This document shows, piece by piece, positions 57,865 through 64,000 of a DNA stretch of 64,000 nucleotides (the first letter of the stretch is position 1; each line of letters opens with the position of its first letter). A program made the translations under genes and the position numbers. Source of the stretch: Apostichopus japonicus. Its lineage: Eukaryota; Echinodermata; Holothuroidea; Aspidochirotida; Stichopodidae. Below the pieces are notes generated by a model. The model was not told the origin of the DNA and did no database searches. It saw only the letters and a list, made by a program, of their open reading frames with translations. The DNA lies in the NCBI RefSeq assembly GCF_037975245.1, contig NC_092569.1, positions 34,882,668 through 34,946,667 on the forward strand, read 5' to 3'.

Positions 57865-60800
57865 ACACTGTTAATATCTCCTTTTCCAGTCTCTAGGGAC
57901 AATAGTTTTGTGAGTGAATCAATTGAACTTTATTTCAAGCCATGTTCGTAGCACTCTTGACTTGTACTCCTAACATTGTACTCTTGTACAGTTTCAGATT
58001 GTGTGGACAATGCTTAATGCTTACTGTGCACTCTATTTTCTACTTTTAGAAATTAATCATTACATTCAGTTATTGCCAGGAACTGCAGAATATTGATATA
58101 GGTTAAAGCACAATTAATCTTAGGATTTTGTCTCAAAAATACCCACTGCAACTGTTGCTAAAGTACACACATGTTTGGACTGTGTAGAATATAGAACCTG
58201 TACATTTTCCTAAATATTATAGATTTTCTAGTGCTTTCAAATCTGGCATAGTAACTCCACATTTCTTACTGTACCTTCTTCATTGTTCACATGTTTGGAT
58301 ATTGTGGACAATATAACCTATTCATTCTATATTGCAGATGAATATCATATTATAATAAAAAAAGGTGATTCTATTTTCCATTTACCAGCTGTATCAAGGC
58401 AATGTAGTTAATGACTTTATATATGCTTTTTCAACAGGCAATGGAAAGGGCTCTTGAAGTGTTCCAACCATTCCTTTTCCTGAAGATGGACGTTAATATC
58501 ACTGGTAGGTTAACTGAGGACAATGACTTTAAGTTAATTGTGTATTAAGCAGATTAGAAGATTAATGACTGCTTTAGTTACGATTGTCGTTGTGTAAGTT
58601 ACCTGATCTGAATCAGCCTTAACCTTCAACATTAATATCTCATTTTCCAGTCTTTGTGGAAAATAGTTTTGTAAGTGAATCAATTGAACTTAGGTTCAAG
58701 CACACTCAAGCCATGTTTGTAGTCACTTGTACTCCTAACATTGTACTCTTGTACAGTTTCAGATTGTGTGGACAATGCTTAATGTGTACTTTACCTTGTA
58801 ACTGGCCTAAAAACAAAATAGGCATAAACAAAAAAATTTAAATACTGTGACTCCTCTTTCATTCTTTGCAGACAATATTTGTCCAAATGAATCAATTGAA
58901 CTTAAGTTCCAGCACAATCAGACCATGTTAGCATTTACTTGAGCTCCTAACATTGTACTCTTATACAGTTTCAGATTGTGTGGACAATGCTTAATGTGTA
59001 CTTTACCTTGTAACTGGCCTAAAAACAAAATAGGCATAAACAAAAAAAATTAAATACTGTGACTCCTCTTTCAGTCTTTGCAGACAATATTTGTCCATAT
59101 GAATCAATTGAACTTAAGTTCAAGCACAATCAGACCATGTTAGCATTTACTTGAGCTCCTAACATTGTACTCTTATACAGTTTCAGATTGTGTGGACAAT
59201 GCTTAATGTGTACTTTACCTTGTAACTGGCCTAAAAACAAAATAGGCATAAACAAAAAAAATTAAATACTGTGACTCCTCTTTCAGTCTTTGCAGACAAT
59301 ATTTGTCCATATGAATCAATTGAACTTAAGTTCAAGCACAATCAAGCCATGTTAGCATTTACTTGAGCTCCTAACATTGTACTCTTATACAGTTTCAGAC
59401 TGTGTGGACAATGCTTACTGTGCACTCTATTTTGTACTTTTAGAAATTAATCCAGTTGTTACATTCAGTTATTGCCAGGAACTGCAGAACATGATATGGG
59501 TTAAAGCACAATTAATCTTATGTTTTTGTCTCAAAAATGCCCACTGCAACTGTTGCTAAAGTACACACATGTTTGGACTGTGTAGAATATAGAACCTGTA
59601 CATTTTCCTAAATATTATAGATTTTCTAGTGCTTTCAAATCTGGCATAGTAACTCCACATTTCTAACTGTACCTTCTTCATTGCACATATGTTTGGATAT
59701 TGTGGACAATATAACCTATTCATTTTATATTGCAGATGAATATCAATTATTAAATATCATATTATAACAAAAAAAGGTGATTCTATTTTCCATTAACCAG
59801 CTGTATCAAGGCAATGTAGTTAATGACTTTATATATGCTTTTTCAACAGGCAATGGAAAGGGCTCTTGAAGTGTTCCAACCATTCCTTTTCCTGAAGATG
59901 GACATTAATATCACTGGTAGGTTAACTGAGGGCAATGACTTTAAGTTAATGTGTATTAAACAGATTAGAAGATTAAAGACTGCTTCAGTTACGATTGTCC
60001 TTGTGTAAGTTACCCGATATGAATCAGCCTTAAACTTCAACATTAATATCTCCTTTTCTAGTCTCTGGGGACAATAGTTTTGTAAGTGAATCAATTGAAC
60101 TTAGGTTCAAGTACACTCAAGCCATGTTTGTAGTTACTTGTACTCCTAACATTGTAATCTTGTACAGTTTCAGATTGTGTGGACGATGCTTAATGTGTAT
60201 TTTACCTTGTAACTGGCCTAAACAAAATAAGCATAAAAAAAAAAAATTAAATACTGTGACTCCTCTTTCAGTGTATGCAGACAATATTTGTCCATATGAA
60301 TCAATTGAACTTAAGTTCCAGCACAATCAAGCCATGTTAGCATTTACTTGAGCTCCTAACATTGTACTCTTATACAGTTTCAGACTGTGTGGACAATGCT
60401 TACTGTGCACTCTATTTTGTACTTTTAGAAATTAATCCAGTTGTTACATTCAGTTATTGCCAGGAACTGCAGAACATGATATGGGTTAAAGCACAATTAA
60501 TCTTATGTTTTTGTCTCAAAAATGCCCACTGCAACTGTTGCTAAAGTACACACATGTTTGGACTGTGTAGAATATAGAACCTGTACATTTTCCTAAATAT
60601 TATAGATTTTCTAGTGCTTTCAAATCTGGCATAGTAACTCCACATTTCTTACTGTACCTTCTTCATTGTTCACATGTTTGGATATTGTGGACAATATAAC
60701 CTATTCATTCTATATTGCAGATGAATATCATATTATAATAAAAAAAGGTGATTCTATTTTCCATTTACCAGCTGTATCAAGGCAATGTAGTTAATGACTT

Positions 60801-63800
60801 TATATATGCTTTTTCAACAGGCAATGGAAAGGGCTCTTGAAGTGTTCCAACCATTCCTTTTCCTGAAGATGGACGTTAATATCACTGGTAGGTTAACTGA
60901 GGACAATGACTTTAAGTTAATTGTGTATTAAGCAGATTAGAAGATTAATGACTGCTTTAGTTACGATTGTCGTTGTGTAAGTTACCTGATCTGAATCAGC
61001 CTTAACCTTCAACATTAATATCTCATTTTCCAGTCTTTGTGGAAAATAGTTTTGTAAGTGAATCAATTGAACTTAGGTTCAAGCACACTCAAGCCATGTT
61101 TGTAGTCACTTGTACTCCTAACATTGTACTCTTGTACAGTTTCAGATTGTGTGGACAATGCTTAATGTGTACTTTACCTTGTAACTGGCCTAAAAACAAA
61201 ATAGGCATAAACAAAAAAATTTAAATACTGTGACTCCTCTTTCAGTCTTTGCAGACAATATTTGTCCAAATGAATCAATTGAACTTAAGTTCCAGCACAA
61301 TCAGACCATGTTAGCATTTACTTGAGCTCCTAACATTGTACTCTTATACAGTTTCAGATTGTGTGGACAATGCTTAATGTGTACTTTACCTTGTAACTGG
61401 CCTAAAAACAAAATAGGCATAAACAAAAAAAATTAAATACTGTGACTCCTCTTTCAGTCTTTGCAGACAATATTTGTCCATATGAATCAATTGAACTTAA
61501 GTTCAAGCACAATCAAGCCATGTTAGCATTTACTTGAGCTCCTAACATTGTACTCTTATGCAGTTTCAGACTGTGTGGACAATGCTTACTGTGCACTCTA
61601 TTTTGTACTTTTAGAAATTAATCCAGTTGTTACATTCAGTTATTGCCAGGAACTGCAGATCATGATATAGCTTAAAGCACAATTAATCTTATGTTTTTGT
61701 CTCAAAAATGCCCACTGCAACTGTTGCTAAAGTACACACATGTTTGGACTGGGTAGAATATAGAACCTGTACATTTTCCTAAATATTATAGATTTTCTAG
61801 TGCTTTCAAATCTGGCATAGTAACTCCACATTTCTTACTGTACCTTCTTCATTGTTCACATGTTTGGATATTGTGGACAATATAACCTATTCATTCTATA
61901 TTGCAGATGAATATCATATTATAACAAAAAAAGGTGATTCTATTTTCCATTTACCAGCTGTATCAAGGCAATGTAGTTAATGACTTTATATATGCTTTTT
62001 CAACAGGCAATGGAAAGGGCTCTTGAAGTGTTCCAACCATTCCTTTTCCTGAAGATGGACGTTAATATCACTGGTAGGTTAACTGAGGACAATGACTTTA
62101 AGTTAATTGTGTATTAAGCAGATTAGAAGATTAATGACTGCTTTAGTTACGATTGTCGTTGTGTAAGTTACCTGATCTGAATCAGCCTTAACCTTCAACA
62201 TTAATATCTCATTTTCCAGTCTTTGTGGAAAATAGTTTTGTAAGTGAATCAATTGAACTTAGGTTCAAGCACACTCAAGCCATGTTTGTAGTCACTTGTA
62301 CTCCTAACATTGTACTCTTGTACAGTTTCAGATTGTGTGGACAATGCTTAATGTGTACTTTACCTTGTAACTGGCCTAAAAACAAAATAGGCATAAACAA
62401 AAAAATTTAAATACTGTGACTCCTCTTTCAGTCTTTGCAGACAATATTTGTCCATATGAATCAATTGAACTTAAGTTCCAGCACAATCAGACCATGTTAG
62501 CATTTACTTGAGCTCCTAACATTGTACTCTTATACAGTTTCAGATTGTGTGGACAATGCTTAATGTGTACTTTACCTTGTAACTGGCCTAAAAACAAAAT
62601 AGGCATAAACAAAAAAAATTAAATACTGTGACTCCTCTTTCAGTCTTTGCAGACAATATTTGTCCATATGAATCAATTGAACTTAAGTTCAAGCACAATC
62701 AAGCCATGTTAGCATTTACTTGAGCTCCTAACATTGTACTCTTATACAGTTTCAGACTGTGTGGACAATGCTTTCTGTGCACTCTATTTTGTACTTTTAG
62801 AAATTAATCCAGTTGTTACATTCAGTTATTGCCAGGAACTGCAGATCATGATATAGCTTAAAGCACAATTAATCTTATGTTTTTGTCTCAAAAATGCCCA
62901 CTGCAACTGTTGCTAAAGTACACACATGTTTGGACTGTGTAGAATATAGAACCTGTACATTTTCCTAAATATTATAGATTTTCTAGTGCTTTCAAATCTG
63001 GCATAGTAACTCCACATTTCTTACTGTACCTTCTTCATTGCACACATGTTTGGATATTGTGGACAATATAACCTATTCATTTTATATTGCAGATGAATAT
63101 CAATTATTAAATATCATATTATAACAAAAAAAGGTGATTCTATTTTCCATTAACCAGCTGTATCAAGGCAATGTAGTTAATGACTTTATATATGCTTTTT
63201 CAACAGGCAATGGAAAGGGCTCTTGAAGTGTTCCAACCATTCCTTTTCCTGAAGATGGACATTAATATCACTGGTAGGTTAACTGAGGGCAATGATTTTA
63301 AGTTAATGTGTATTAAACAGATTAGAAGATTAAAGACTGCTTCAGTTACGATTGTCCTTGTGTAAGTTACCCGATATGAATCAGCCTTAAACTTCAACAT
63401 TAATATCTCATTTTCCAGTCTTTGTGGAAAATAGTTTTGTAAGTGAATCAATTGAACTTAGGTTCAAGCACACTCAAGCCATGTTTGTAGTCACTTTTAC
63501 TTCTAACATTGTACTCTTGTACAGTTTCAGATTGTGTGGACGATGCGTAATGTGTATTTTACATTGTAACTGGCCTTATCAAAATAGGTATGAACCAAAA
63601 TATTTAAAAACTGTGACTCCTCTTTCAGTGTTTGCAGACAATATTTGTCCATATGAATCAATTGAACTTAAGTTCAAGCACAATCAAACCATGTTAGTAT
63701 TTACTTGCGCTCCTAACATTGTTCTCTTATACAGTTTCAGATTGTGGACAATGCTTACTGTGCACTCTATCTTGTACTTTTAGAAATTAATCCAGTTGTC

Positions 63801-64000
63801 ACATTCAGCTATTGCCAGGAACTGCAGATCATGATATAGCTTAAAGCACTATTAATCGTATGTTTTTGTCTCAACAATACCCACTGCAACTGTTGCTAAA
63901 GTGCACCCATGTTTGGATTGTGTAGAATATAGAACTTGTGCATCTTCCTTAATATAATAGATTTTCTAGTGCAGTCAAATTTGGCATAGTAACTCCACAT
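57865..64000 (+). repeat. Hierarchical tandem repeat array, continues off right edge
   Basis: A larger unit recurs, marked by a conserved 67-bp block at 58438, 59850, 60821, 62007 and 63207. Unit lengths are 1412, 971, 1186 and 1200 bp. Each unit holds 4, 2, 3 and 3 copies of a ~215-bp subrepeat (marked by CAATTGAACTTA), which explains the length steps. Units are nearly identical including the non-coding parts, so expansion is recent. The 67-bp block and subrepeats have splice-like borders, so the array may derive from exons of a gene. Confidence 0.88.
60821..60887 (+). other. Exon-like 67-bp block of the array (one of five)
   Basis: Bounded by TTTTTCAACAG and GTAGGT, open as AMERALEVFQPFLFLKMD and on to NIT, phase 0 in and 1 out. 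The same block lies at 58438-58504, 59850-59916, 62007-62073 and 63207-63273 with only a G/A change. It may be a real exon or the fossil of one. No family recognised. Confidence 0.4.

Overview
This window is animal nuclear DNA: genes are split by GT-AG introns, the background is AT-rich, and there are long (AT)n tracts, non-LTR and Penelope-like retroelements and a satellite. The gene content is a cluster of secreted fibrinogen-related proteins (FREPs) with TIL, EGF-like and fibrinogen C-terminal (FReD) domains. This points to a marine invertebrate. An echinoderm such as a sea cucumber is my best guess, not something the sequence proves.

Layout. (1) 1-8383, minus strand: the 5' part of FREP gene A (signal-peptide exon, 31-bp microexon, FReD-N exon), which runs off the left edge. 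(2) 8384-19179: spacer with old repeats and no convincing gene. (3) 19451-33257, minus strand: FREP gene B, eight exons with matching phases that sum to an open frame of 557 codons plus stop. Bases 1 to ~10590 and ~24428 to ~35290 are two copies of one segmental duplication, so genes A and B are tandem paralogues about 24.4 kb apart. (4) 35290-38700: giant (AT)n tracts and a probable solo LTR. (5) 38915-44849, plus strand: FREP gene C, nine exons and 572 codons plus stop, with a Ser/Thr-rich stalk in place of the extra half-FReD of gene B. (6) 45687-55490: a ~1-kb unit repeated three times. The first copy is uninterrupted. The second is split inside its (AT)n tract by a Penelope-like element, a Jockey-type LINE with two intact ORFs, and an inverted Penelope 3' end. 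Each complete unit holds a 205-bp-period dimer with Pol III A/B boxes and hammerhead ribozyme motifs. (7) 55491-57864: spacer with a cluster of direct and inverted GTGGACA motifs. (8) 57865-64000: a hierarchical tandem repeat with splice-like borders, continuing off the right edge.

How the parts relate. The FREP genes share a secreted TIL-EGF-FReD tail and differ in the module between signal peptide and TIL. All modules there start and end in phase 1, so they can be exchanged or skipped without breaking the frame. This suits pathogen-recognition lectins that diversify by exon shuffling and gene duplication. On the mobile side, the Penelope-like element carries its own hammerhead-like fold, and the hammerhead dimers beside it look like retrozymes that depend on such an element. 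The local Penelope copy has lost the front half of its reverse transcriptase and cannot be the current driver.

All splice sites, folds and repeat limits were read by eye; no search or folding program was run.
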